Positions 56,201-63,886 of a stretch of DNA of 64,000 nt are shown in pieces. Source of the stretch: Subsaximicrobium wynnwilliamsii (GTDB lineage Bacteria > Bacteroidota > Bacteroidia > Flavobacteriales > Flavobacteriaceae); contig NZ_VORM01000013.1 of NCBI RefSeq assembly GCF_007997225.1, positions 1 to 64,000 on the forward strand, in the 5' to 3' direction. Under the pieces are notes generated by a model. That model did no database searches. It was not told where the DNA came from and saw nothing but the letters and a program-made list of their open reading frames with translations. Made by a program: the position numbers and the translations under genes. Within the stretch, counting starts at the first letter, position 1, and the number at the start of each line of letters is the position of its first letter.

Positions 56201-56397
56201 TGTTGCGGCGCGTTGTCGTCTTGTTTTGCCTGAATGCCAATTTGCTCCACAATCTTAAGTGCCGACTTGGGTAAGCCTTCGTTTTCCTGTTTGAGCACTT
56301 GGGCCCACAGCTTGTTATAATCGGGGTTTTGAGCCTGTGATGCATTGGCGAAACAGAGTATCATAATGGCGCTTATGAGTGTTTTGATAGGAGTCAT
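50293..56397 (-). CDS. Alpha-2-macroglobulin family protein with TonB-plug-like motifs
   Basis: 2034-residue envelope protein with signal peptide (about 1-22, ending ASQA). An N-terminal helical region (about 25-370) is followed by MG domains, including the bait-region neighbourhood, and the thioester site CNEQ at Cys1489 (YPYDCNEQTF) in an alpha/alpha-toroid domain. Such proteins trap proteases in the periplasm or at the surface. Around residue 1220 the text DEVVVVGYGTVEKK, preceded by ALGGRVAGVQ, closely resembles TonB-receptor plug motifs of SusC-type proteins. The thioester form differs from the classical GCGEQ but keeps CxEQ. No pbpC partner is next to it. Confidence 0.9.
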   Translation of the reverse strand: MTPIKTLISAIMILCFANASQAQNPDYNKLWAQVLKQENEGLPKSALKIVEQIGIQAKQDDNAPQQIRVMLYKSKYALDLEEDAQLKIIQKFKAEMSTAEAPVKNVLENMLANLYWQYFQQNRYQFYNRSKTETKVDAEDFRTWDLQTLFDDIQLHFENSLKNPKILQQTPIEDFSAILTEQKGSKTYRPTLYDLLSQNALTFYTTTENSISKPAYKFEIDNPDYLKDASTFLQLKITSKDSSSLELNALKIYQDLMQFHQADASPYAFADVDIDRLNFVKSNAIFNEKDSILLNTLQKESDKWNAAKVDVAARYDFEIAKLYYQQGQEYNPTTKPEMRWKLKEAVELCNKVIKNYPNSTGAKMCQNLKAAILTQTIGFTSEKVLPSQSFSRFLVNYSNFNSVDFKAYKVDVTEISSFNQFYNSEDQLKFLKNKAVSTQWTASLKDENDYQSHSTEVEVPKLENGHYIILAKAAGTNGVFATQTLQVSDFAVIDMSSDSQMIFQIINRNNGEPQRNVSVALRFQNGYNGNFSTNKLSSDAEGFISINKSQERYMNLSLALSKNDQTGYFDGFYAYNYGRTSENKNQTSYKSFLFTDRSIYRPGQTVYFKGIAMKTERGKSSVLADEDVYVTLYNTNDEDIKELEFKTNAFGSISGEFILPNGGLNGNYYLEFDSNSGNADMFSEHYFSVEEYKRPKFETSFKPVTETFKVNDSVTLNGTALAYAGSNITDAKVVYRVTRKVQYPRWYYWYRPWFNSEPQEITHGETSTNAKGEFEISFKAQPDESVDKETLPIFNYEITADVTDLNGETRSATTIVNVGYHALVASITVAEQLDKAKKDHKLSIDTKNLNGEFVAAEGSIKIYKLQAPERVLRQRAWEAPDYQLMSAEVFINKFPHEAYEDEANPAHWKKGKLVFESTFDTAKSKDIELGKIKNWESGLYSIELESTDKFGQLVKAEARTTVFSDDDKTVADNQLFTIKTNRDSYSEDENVELTLGSAAKDLRVTVRVEKDQKLFKTFIVPLSNTKKTIAIPVTKADLGGFIITYSLAAFNSFEGAKLRINVPYPKTDLEIETITFRDKLQPGTDETWSFKIKGPKGDEVSAEVLASMYDASLDQFKPHDWSFSPIYKPQYNSGFELNARQSFGVDPFRVYNQSRNYPYYSHQSYDQLNWFGFYFGQGRNYMTRALGGRVAGVQMVADETEIEETSMLESNANLDEVVVVGYGTVEKKINAPDPKEESQNFDNIQIRKNLQETAFFFPQLQTDAEGNVSFSFSTPEALTKWKLQLLAHNKTLESTVSSMETVTQKELMVIPNAPRFLRQGDEISISTKIANLTENVLSGQAKLILTDAVSGRDITSKLLSQGNGSLLGETSTGQTEPFTVDAKGNTQVSWNLSIPNDVDAVQYKILAKAGDFSDGEQNAMPVLSNRMLVTETLPMWIRSNETRTFTLDKLKNNSSTTLKNHKLTLEMTSNPAWYAVQALPYLMEYPYDCNEQTFSRYYANALASHIANSNPRIREVFNQWASQDALISNLEKNQELKNMLIAETPWLRDAESETEQKKRIALLFDMNKMHNELTSAKRKLQNSQMNNGAWAWFNGGEPNRYITQHIITGFGHLDKLGVTSIAPDDQNAMIEKAIAYLDAEFVQEYKDIKKYDKDADLNKDHLSYTQLHYLYMRSFFPKQEKSKEVQTTIGYYQTQIRKYWLKRSLYAKGLMALAMQRMDDPNTAKKILASLKENSITSDELGMYWKSNTSSWHWYQAPIETQALMIEAFYAIEKDPKTIDNLKIWLLKNKQTNSWKSTKATTEAVYALLLQGSDWLSVTDMVDVVIGGQQIEPSKLEDVKVEAGTGYYKTSWSASEITPEMATVKLTKTGDGIAWGSLYWQYFEDLDKITSAETPLKLKKQLFKKTNTATGEEISAITAETDLNVGDLIRVRIELRSDRAMEFIHMKDMRAAGLEPVNVLSKYKYQDGLGYYESTKDASTNFFFDYLPKGVYVFEYDLRVNNAGNMSNGITTIQSMYAPEFSSHSEGVRIDVGM

Positions 56398-56505
56398 AGT
56401 TTCAATTTTTGGGTAAGCTAGGCCTTAAATTCAGCATTAAAAACAGCAAATGAGTGTCGTGGTCGTTTGGTTGAGGGAAGTTAAGAAATATAAGACTAAA
56501 CTGTT

Positions 56506-56513
56506 TACCTTTG
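56506..56513 (+). promoter_or_regulatory. Promoter of TPR gene, -7 box TACCTTTG
   Basis: Exact TAnnTTTG match giving a leader of about 56 nt. The leader contains hairpin ATACCA / TGGTAT (56532-56550). Confidence 0.5.
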
Positions 56514-56572
56514 CCCAGTCAAATCAAGAATGATACCAAAACCAGTGGTATGTACTTTACGTAATCAATGTT

Positions 56573-57529
56573 ATGAGATATATAAAGTTTCTAATTTTTT
56601 TAGTTCCGTTTGTTGTTTTGGGGCAGGCCGATTTAGATAAGGCAAAAAAGTTCATTGCAGATAAACACTATCTGAAAGCGGAGCAATTGCTCTCAAAATA
56701 TGTTGCTAAACATGAAACCGATAAGAAAAGTATCGAGTTGCTGGGCGACGCCTATGGCTATCAGAAAAAATGGGATGAGGCGTCAGAATACTATAAAAGC
56801 TTGGTCGATTTGGAGCCGAGCAATGCCAATTTTCAATATAAGTATGGTGGTGCTTTGGGAATGAAGGCGCTCGGGATAAGCAAGTTTTCCGCATTGCTCA
56901 TCATTGATGATGTCAAAACCGCTTTTTTGAAAGCTGCGGAATTAGACCCAAATCACATTGAAACCCGCTGGGCTTTAGTGGAGCTTTACATGCAACTCCC
57001 AGGTATTATTGGCGGCAGTAAGAGCAGCTCCCTAAAATATGCTGAAGAGTTACAGGACTTATCCACGGTTGACGGTTATTTGGCCAAAGGTTATATTTAC
57101 GAATACGATAAATCCCCTGACTTAGCAGAAAAATATTACAAAATGGCCATTGCCGAAGGTGGTTCTTTTACTTGTTACGAGAAGTTGACCACATTGTACG
57201 AAAATGAAAAACAGCCAGAAAAGGCGATTTCCACGATGGAAGATGCCGTTAAAACCCACAAGCGCAATGCCATGCATTATCAAATTGGGAAAGTCTGTGC
57301 AGAGTATAACATCCAACTTGAAAAAGGTGAAAACTGTTTGTTCACTTACATAGAAAACCATTCCGCCAAGGATGGTGTGCCAAAAGCTTGGGCGTACTAC
57401 CGACTGGCACAAATTAAGCGCTATAAAAAGGATAAGGTCAAGGCTTTAGAGTTCATTGATATGGCAATTGTTGAACTCCCAAAGATTGAACCTTTTAGGA
57501 AGGAGCGGGCGCAGATTTTGAAGTTGTAG
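56573..57529 (+). CDS. TPR-repeat secreted protein
   Basis: 318 residues with a signal peptide ending VLGQA, then tetratricopeptide-like helical pairs from about 20 to 318 (for example YLKAEQLLSKYVAKHETDK, WDEASEYYKSLVDLEPSNA, PEKAISTMEDAVKTHKRNA). TPR arrays serve as protein-binding scaffolds; the partner is unknown. Divergent from the macroglobulin gene across 175 nt. Confidence 0.85.
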   Translation: MRYIKFLIFLVPFVVLGQADLDKAKKFIADKHYLKAEQLLSKYVAKHETDKKSIELLGDAYGYQKKWDEASEYYKSLVDLEPSNANFQYKYGGALGMKALGISKFSALLIIDDVKTAFLKAAELDPNHIETRWALVELYMQLPGIIGGSKSSSLKYAEELQDLSTVDGYLAKGYIYEYDKSPDLAEKYYKMAIAEGGSFTCYEKLTTLYENEKQPEKAISTMEDAVKTHKRNAMHYQIGKVCAEYNIQLEKGENCLFTYIENHSAKDGVPKAWAYYRLAQIKRYKKDKVKALEFIDMAIVELPKIEPFRKERAQILKL

Positions 57530-57540
57530 TTTACAGTCTC

Positions 57541-57985
57541 AGCCTTAGGTTATTTCGCAGAGTTCCGCGGAGAAGACACAGAGGGTCGCAGAGGTTTATT
57601 ATTTTCTTTGTGTATCTCCGTGAAACCTCCGCGCATCTCTGTGGAATAGCTTCAGGTTATATCGCAGAGTTCCGCGGAGAAGACACAGAGGGTCGCAGAG
57701 TTCTTATATTTTTCTCTGTGTATCTCTGTGAAACCTCCGCGAATCTCTGTGCAATAGCTTCAGGTTATATCGCAGAGTTCCACAGAGAAGGCACAGAGGG
57801 TCTCAGAGTTCTTATATTTTTCTTTGTGTATCTCCGTGAAAGCTCCGCGCATCTCTGTGGAATAGCTTCAGGTTATATCGCAGAGTTCCGCGGAGAAGAC
57901 ACAGAGGGTCGCAGAGTTCTTATATTTTTCTCTGCGTATCTCCGTGAAACCTCCGCGCATCTCTGTGGAATAACCCATGATAAAA
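57541..57985. repeat. 107-108-bp tandem repeat, four copies (CGCAGAGTTCCGCGGAG type)
   Basis: CGCAGAG starts at 57556, 57663, 57771 and 57879. Each unit has GACACAGAGGGTCGCAGAG and, in the second half, TATCTCCGTGAAACCTCCGC and CATCTCTGTGGAATAG, so the halves form an imperfect inverted repeat. A 129-codon frame runs through it only because 108 is a multiple of three. I recall similar CACAGAG elements in intergenic DNA of other phyla. Confidence 0.9.
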
Positions 57986-58047
57986 TCCGTGATAATTAGT
58001 GAAATTCGTGTCTAAAAACTATATTTGAAATTCATAAATTACAATCC

Positions 58048-59409
58048 ATGAACGTACATTTTATTGCCATTGGCGGTGCTGCCATGCACAACCTCGCCAT
58101 CGCGCTTCATCATAAAGGCTATCAGGTAACAGGTAGCGACGACGAGATTTTTGACCCTTCCAAATCGCGGTTGGAAGCTGTTGGTTTACTGCCAGAACGC
58201 TTTGGTTGGTATCCAGAAAAAATCAGCGCTAATTTAGACGCCATTGTTTTGGGCATGCACGCCAAAGCCGATAATCCGGAGTTGTTGATGGCTCAAGAAC
58301 TGGGCTTGACCATTTATAGCTATCCGGAATTTCTCTACGAGCAATCCAAACATAAAACCCGAGTGGTCATTGGTGGTAGCCATGGCAAAACCACAATTAC
58401 CTCCATGATTCTCCATGTGCTGCATTACCATGACCGGGATGTGGATTATATGGTGGGTGCACAGTTGGAAGGCTTTGACGTCATGGTAAAACTCACCGAT
58501 GACAACGATTTTATAGTCTTGGAAGGCGATGAATATTTAAGTTCGCCAATTGACAGGCGTCCAAAATTTCACTTATACAAACCCAATATTGCACTGTTAA
58601 GCGGAATTGCTTGGGACCATATCAATGTATTTCCTACCTATGAGAATTATGTGGAACAATTTTCAATTTTTGTGGATAGCATCGTGAGTGGCGGAAGCAT
58701 CAATTACAATGAGGAAGACCCAGAAGTGAAGCGAGTCGTGGAGGCCAGCGATAATGCGATAAGAAAAATTGCCTATAGCACGCCCGACTATCATATTGAA
58801 GACGGACAAACATTTCTCACAACACCCGAAGGCGATTTGCCAGTAGCGGTTTTTGGCGAGCACAACCTAAATAATCTGGCGGGTGCTAAATGGATTTGTC
58901 AGCACATGGGCATTGATGAGGATGATTTTTATGAGGCTATTGCCAGCTTTAAAGGCGCCAGCAAACGTTTGGAAAAAATTGCTGAAACCAAAAACACGGT
59001 GGCCTACAAGGACTTTGCGCATTCGCCAAGTAAGGTGGAAGCGACCACCAAAGCGGTTAAAGCACAATACAATAATCGCAATTTAGTGGCTTGTTTGGAG
59101 CTGCATACCTATAGCAGTTTGAATGCTGAATTTTTAAAGGAATATAAAGGCGCTTTGGATGCAGCCGATACTGCGGTGGTATTTTACTCGCCACATGCCT
59201 TGGAAATGAAAAAGCTGGAACCGATTTCAAAATCCCAAATCGCCGATGCTTTTGAGCGTGACGACCTAATTATCTATACCGATGCGGAAGCGTTTAAGGA
59301 CTTTTTATATGCTCAGGATTTCAAAAACAAGACCTTGCTACTGATGAGCTCTGGAAATTATGGTGGCTTGGATTTTGATGAGTTGAGGACGTTTTTGGAA
59401 TCTCAATAA
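58048..59409 (+). CDS. mpl: UDP-N-acetylmuramate:L-Ala-gamma-D-Glu-meso-DAP ligase Mpl
   Basis: Mur-ligase family enzyme that recycles cell-wall tripeptide by joining it to UDP-MurNAc. 453 residues: HFIAIGGAAMHNLA at the N-terminus, ATP loop GGSHGKTT at 109-116, LEGDEYLSSPIDRRPKF, AWDHINVFPTY, and YKDFAHSPSKV for the C-terminal domain. It lacks the MurC-specific pattern, and Mpl is the best fit. Recycling complements MurF-made precursors, though the genes are far apart. Confidence 0.93.
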   Translation: MNVHFIAIGGAAMHNLAIALHHKGYQVTGSDDEIFDPSKSRLEAVGLLPERFGWYPEKISANLDAIVLGMHAKADNPELLMAQELGLTIYSYPEFLYEQSKHKTRVVIGGSHGKTTITSMILHVLHYHDRDVDYMVGAQLEGFDVMVKLTDDNDFIVLEGDEYLSSPIDRRPKFHLYKPNIALLSGIAWDHINVFPTYENYVEQFSIFVDSIVSGGSINYNEEDPEVKRVVEASDNAIRKIAYSTPDYHIEDGQTFLTTPEGDLPVAVFGEHNLNNLAGAKWICQHMGIDEDDFYEAIASFKGASKRLEKIAETKNTVAYKDFAHSPSKVEATTKAVKAQYNNRNLVACLELHTYSSLNAEFLKEYKGALDAADTAVVFYSPHALEMKKLEPISKSQIADAFERDDLIIYTDAEAFKDFLYAQDFKNKTLLLMSSGNYGGLDFDELRTFLESQ

Positions 59410-59461
59410 AAGATGGATGAATAAGGCTTTTGACTTCATAATGTGAGTTTGTATATGCTTT

Positions 59462-59497
59462 CTCGCAAACCTGCCTGCCGGCAGGCAGGTTTGCGAG
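59462..59497. repeat. Perfect 36-nt palindrome between convergent genes
   Basis: CTCGCAAACCTGCCTGCC (59462-59479) is followed directly by its exact complement. A shorter relative (CCTGCC-TACC-GGCAGG) is at 9280-9295. There is no T run, so it is not a standard terminator. Confidence 0.85.
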
Positions 59498-59642
59498 CTA
59501 AATATATGTCGTTTTTATCCAAACTCTCATTTCTTAAAAATTTATAGAAGCAAACTTTTTTACCGCATTGAAGATTTAAAATGGATATAAGATAAACGCA
59601 TTCTAGATGTCATTCGGGTTGCTCGCAATAATCATCCAACTC

Positions 59643-62600
59643 CTAATTTTGGGCTTGTTTCATCTTCCCCAACTTCCTATTGCTTAGCCTAAATTTAACC
59701 TTCAGGTCACGATTTTTTTCTTTTTCCTCGGTTTTATCCTGAACAAGTTGCAGGTAAAATTTAGAACCTGCATTCGCAAAGGTGGTTTTTTCAGGTAAGG
59801 TTAAACCGTCGTTGCTTTTTAAGTTTTTCCAAGGTAAGGACAGCCATACATTCATATACTCATTAAGTTTAAAGCGACCTTCAGCAAAAAAATGAATGGC
59901 AGAGGATTGAATTTCGGTTCTGGGGATAATAATTTCACCATTCCTGATTTCAAAGGTTTGAACGATTGGCCTAAAGCTTAATTTTTCAAAACGCTCGTCC
60001 TTCATCAAAACCGAGTTTTCTACAATGGGTTTGTAATTGTAAAGTTTGAAATTAGATAGGTCAAGGTGTAGCTTGCCATTCAAGGAATTCATATCCACCT
60101 TGCCATCGTAATTCAGCTTTCCAATGGTTTCGATATTGAAATTAAGAGTGCCCTCAATTTTTTCGGCATTTCTAAGCGCGTCATCGTTAAAATAATTTAA
60201 TTGAGAGACCAGCTCATTGAGATTGATAGCATCTGCTCGCATCTCCATATTAATAGGTATGTCGTTTTTAGCTTGCAATCCTACATCAACATTTAGAGCC
60301 AATGAACCACCATAAAAATTAAGATGCGTGTCTTGAATTTCAAAATTGCCTCTATGATCAAACAACAGCTGTATTCCAAAATTGGTTACTTGTAAATCAT
60401 CATGTCTAAGGGTGTCAATTTTTACGGTTGCAGTGGGATAAAAAGACGAATTGATCCCAACCAAGGCTTTTTTAAATGTTTTTAGAGCGCCTTCGTCAGC
60501 ATTTTGTTTTTTGGTTCTAGACGATGCGTTCGCAAAAAATGCCTTGATGTCTGAATCATCTAAATAAGGAGAATAGATCAAAAAATTGGAGCTATGAACC
60601 TTTTCATCTCGGTCATTATTGATAAAGTTTGAAAACTGATTGATGGCACCCGAAAAAAACACCGAACTCTTGCCAGGTAAGTCAATATCGAGTGTTTTGA
60701 GCCTTGCGACATCATTATCGATTGCTATGTGCAAGCTGTCAACGGGGATTTGAAGTCCTGCGGCGGTATAGTCCACAAGGGTGTTGCTTATTTTGAGATC
60801 GCCAGACCCTGTGGGATTCACAATTTCAAGATTCTTAGATTGTGCTTTATAGTGCCATTTAAACTCAAAGTCGCCCGATTTGAAGATGAAGTTTTTAGTT
60901 TTCAAATAATCATTTAAATCTTCGGACTTCCCATCCACACTAACCAAAACATCAAGATCAAAAGGATTGGTGTCTAAGGTATCTAATTGAGCTATATGCG
61001 CCTTCACTTTACCGCTAATGTTGGCGGTAGTCTGCTTATAATTAAGGCTCAGATTGTTCAATTTTAGGATGGAATCATTTTCAAAATAAACCTTCGCTTT
61101 AAGCTGGTCTGTAATTAAATCCTTGTATTTGAGTGAGTCTATTTCAATCTCGATTTCAGGATTGAATGTATTGAGGTCTTTAAAAAGTCGGAACATACCA
61201 CTGTTGCCTTTTGGGGTCTTTAACTTATCGTCGTACTTCAATGAATTTAGGGTGGTCAACCATGTATTGCTATCTATAAAAGGGGCGTTGATTTTTAAAA
61301 AAATGGCTGCAGAATCTTGTGCATCGTCCATCAAGAACTTAGGGAAACCAGTAATTTTCCCGCTGAGTTTGATTGGATAAAGTTCCCCAATTTCTAAATT
61401 GAATTTTTTGAGATGCAAATCGGCATTATCAACAAAGAGAGCCAAAGAGTCGATATCAATATCCATGTTCGCTGGGGGATAATGGAGTTTCGTATTGGTT
61501 AAGGTAAAATCACCTTCTGCGTTGTTTAGAATCTCATTGAATTCTTTCACGTTTCCTTTCACATTTCCGTGGAATTGGTAGTCGCCAGCGTCAAACCTAA
61601 ACAGCTGAATGTCGAACAATTGCTCAAAAACACTAATGTTGCCACGCGATGTCGCTTCAGCATTTATATAAATGGCATCTTTTAAATTATTTTCGGGCAG
61701 AACGACACTTCCTTTCAAACTTGTAAAAGCACCATAATAATCGAAATCAAAACTACGCATCAGAATGGTTTTGGAATCGACCAAATCTATATGAGATCTT
61801 AAATCGTTTATAGTAAAATCATTAAAGGTTAAAGCGTCCACGTTTATGTCGAAGCTGGGATGAAATTGCTTATAAACAGCATTCAAGATTTCGTGCAGGG
61901 TTTTACGGTCATCCCTATTTTTTTGAGATTTTGGAATGAATTGTTTTGACAAGGCAATAATGTTGTTGATGTTGAGTCTTTTAGAGTTGAGAGAAATACT
62001 GCTTGTTGTTGGGGTTGTTGGATTTTTTGACAAAAGCCCAGCGATATTTTTAAGGCTGCCCTTGAGCACAAGATCTTCACCATTTGGAAGATTAACGATT
62101 AATTGTCGTAAAGTGGAGTGTTCTCTTTCCAAGGATACATCAATGGTTTCTAAGGGTAATTGCAGTCCGTTTTTTTTAAGAACGACCCTTGTATTTGCTA
62201 AATTGAAATGGCCGGTGGCTTTATTGATAAATTCACTTGGTGTGTTAATGTCCCCAGAAATGACAGCATTTAACTGAAACGTGCCACCTTCAAAATCAAA
62301 ATTATCCATTTCAATGAGTTTAGCCAGTGCCTCATTGCTTCCGTTTAGATTGATTTGAGCTTTTATAAAGTTCAATGTTTCTGGCGTACTTTTATAATAG
62401 GAGTTGTTGATATCAACTTTAATAGCACCTAAATCAGCATTCAAATTGTTGAAGGTCACTTTTAGATCCTTAACTGTTCTTTTTGCATCTCTCAGACTAT
62501 CTGTCTCGTAAATGTCATTTGTTAAATTTCCGCTGAAGGATGTGTTTTTGAGATGAATTTTTTGCCCGACATTAACGGCATTGCTGTCGGTTGAAAAATG

Positions 62601-63599
62601 GATCTCGAGATCGGGATTATTGCCATAAGTAAATTTACCCCTTAGCTGGAGCTTGGTTTCGAAGGGCTTTTGTATGTCGAATTTTGCAACTTTAGCCGCC
62701 AAACTATCTGGCAATAGCCCTTTAGTGGCATTAAAATTAGTTTTTAGATTTTGAAGTTTGAATTCGTAATGATTGGAGCTTGAAAAGTCAAAATTGGCAC
62801 TCAAGTCAAAATTTTGTGCATCGACTTTAAATAAAAACTCGGGAAGTGAAATGCTGTCGTTTTCCAAATCAATAGTAAAATCTGGACTACCAGTAACACG
62901 AGCGCCGTTGAAATAACTTCCTTTTTTGGTGTTAAAACCCAGATTATTGACCGTGACATCCATAAAAAGGTTTCCCAGTAGTTGATTTTTATTGCCTTTG
63001 TAAGATCCTTCAATTTTATGGATATCTAAGTTGAAATATTTATTCAAAATACTGTCCTTAGTAACATATGTAATGTTCTCCAATACAAATTTAACGCCAT
63101 CGGCATGCAGCCATTCTGGCATTATGATTCCCTTGTGCTTTTTGTTGGCTTTGTCTCTTTTTAATTGTTGATGGTACCCCAAGGATTTTTTGGAAATGAC
63201 CTCTGAAGAAATCACTGCATTTTTAAGCCTTATGCTTTCAATTTTGATGTTACCACTTAAAAGGTTTCCTGCGCCAATCACAATCTTGGCTTCTTCAATG
63301 TTGATGCTGGAGAATTTATCTAGAATGGTATCTGTGCTGGTTTGCTCGATGTCTTTCAGGGTAAAACCAACTTTCGGGAATCCGCTTATAAAACTGGCAT
63401 TCACCTTTCCAATAGTTAATGTGCCAGAACTGTTCTCGCCATACCAGTCTTGCAGGGCATCAATAACCGTGTCTCTGTTAAACCAGCCTATGGTAAAAAG
63501 TGCCGTTGGAAATAGGATAAGAACCGCAAGCGCCACTAGTATTCGTTTCCGCCATTTGAGGGAAGTCGATTTATTTTGCCTAGGTTCTGGGTTTTGCAA
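59643..63599 (-). CDS. AsmA-family protein
   Basis: 1318-residue protein with a short basic cytoplasmic N-terminus and one membrane helix (about 19-41, ILVALAVLILFPTALFTIGW). A very long periplasmic region of beta-strand repeats follows, of the AsmA/TamB kind (bridge-like lipid transport proteins), with the AsmA signature near the start (GTLTIGKVNASFISGFPKVG) and a late block resembling the AsmA C-terminal domain (YDGKVDMNSLNGKLHLDLSNFKL). It likely shuttles phospholipids to the outer membrane or limits outer-membrane assembly. Lies alone on its strand. Confidence 0.85.
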   Translation of the reverse strand: MQNPEPRQNKSTSLKWRKRILVALAVLILFPTALFTIGWFNRDTVIDALQDWYGENSSGTLTIGKVNASFISGFPKVGFTLKDIEQTSTDTILDKFSSINIEEAKIVIGAGNLLSGNIKIESIRLKNAVISSEVISKKSLGYHQQLKRDKANKKHKGIIMPEWLHADGVKFVLENITYVTKDSILNKYFNLDIHKIEGSYKGNKNQLLGNLFMDVTVNNLGFNTKKGSYFNGARVTGSPDFTIDLENDSISLPEFLFKVDAQNFDLSANFDFSSSNHYEFKLQNLKTNFNATKGLLPDSLAAKVAKFDIQKPFETKLQLRGKFTYGNNPDLEIHFSTDSNAVNVGQKIHLKNTSFSGNLTNDIYETDSLRDAKRTVKDLKVTFNNLNADLGAIKVDINNSYYKSTPETLNFIKAQINLNGSNEALAKLIEMDNFDFEGGTFQLNAVISGDINTPSEFINKATGHFNLANTRVVLKKNGLQLPLETIDVSLEREHSTLRQLIVNLPNGEDLVLKGSLKNIAGLLSKNPTTPTTSSISLNSKRLNINNIIALSKQFIPKSQKNRDDRKTLHEILNAVYKQFHPSFDINVDALTFNDFTINDLRSHIDLVDSKTILMRSFDFDYYGAFTSLKGSVVLPENNLKDAIYINAEATSRGNISVFEQLFDIQLFRFDAGDYQFHGNVKGNVKEFNEILNNAEGDFTLTNTKLHYPPANMDIDIDSLALFVDNADLHLKKFNLEIGELYPIKLSGKITGFPKFLMDDAQDSAAIFLKINAPFIDSNTWLTTLNSLKYDDKLKTPKGNSGMFRLFKDLNTFNPEIEIEIDSLKYKDLITDQLKAKVYFENDSILKLNNLSLNYKQTTANISGKVKAHIAQLDTLDTNPFDLDVLVSVDGKSEDLNDYLKTKNFIFKSGDFEFKWHYKAQSKNLEIVNPTGSGDLKISNTLVDYTAAGLQIPVDSLHIAIDNDVARLKTLDIDLPGKSSVFFSGAINQFSNFINNDRDEKVHSSNFLIYSPYLDDSDIKAFFANASSRTKKQNADEGALKTFKKALVGINSSFYPTATVKIDTLRHDDLQVTNFGIQLLFDHRGNFEIQDTHLNFYGGSLALNVDVGLQAKNDIPINMEMRADAINLNELVSQLNYFNDDALRNAEKIEGTLNFNIETIGKLNYDGKVDMNSLNGKLHLDLSNFKLYNYKPIVENSVLMKDERFEKLSFRPIVQTFEIRNGEIIIPRTEIQSSAIHFFAEGRFKLNEYMNVWLSLPWKNLKSNDGLTLPEKTTFANAGSKFYLQLVQDKTEEKEKNRDLKVKFRLSNRKLGKMKQAQN

Positions 63600-63886
63600 A
63601 GTTGGATTTTATGGAAAAATAAGAAGAATATTCGGATTGAAAATCATTGTTGTGCAATAAAAGACAAAAGGACTTGAAGTTGCTGACTTAGGTCTTGATA
63701 AGCAGTGCTTGATACTGTTTTGTTGGGTTCTGTTAATGGTTTGTAGGCACCACCGTTGTTATATAAGATTAGTTCCGTAGTTGAGTAACTAATTTAGCAT
63801 ATAAAAGCCGAATAGAAAATCCGTGAGGAATTTCGTAAGAAGGCGAATACTAAGCAATTAATTTTATTCGGTATTATAGCACGTTT
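63600..63886. other. Gene-free region with an imperfect inverted repeat
   Basis: CCGAATA (about 63808) and TATTCGG (about 63866) bracket a stem AAAATCC-GTGA-GGAATTT. The region has no start-like ORF. It may be a mobile-element or RNA relic; nothing else was recognised. Confidence 0.4.

Noticed and set aside
50293-56397. Classification of the macroglobulin as a TonB-dependent receptor
   Set aside because: There is no receptor beta-barrel, while the thioester CNEQ and toroid domain are present; the plug-like text is local.
57610-57999. Plus-strand 129-codon frame
   Set aside because: Pure translation of the 108-bp repeat.
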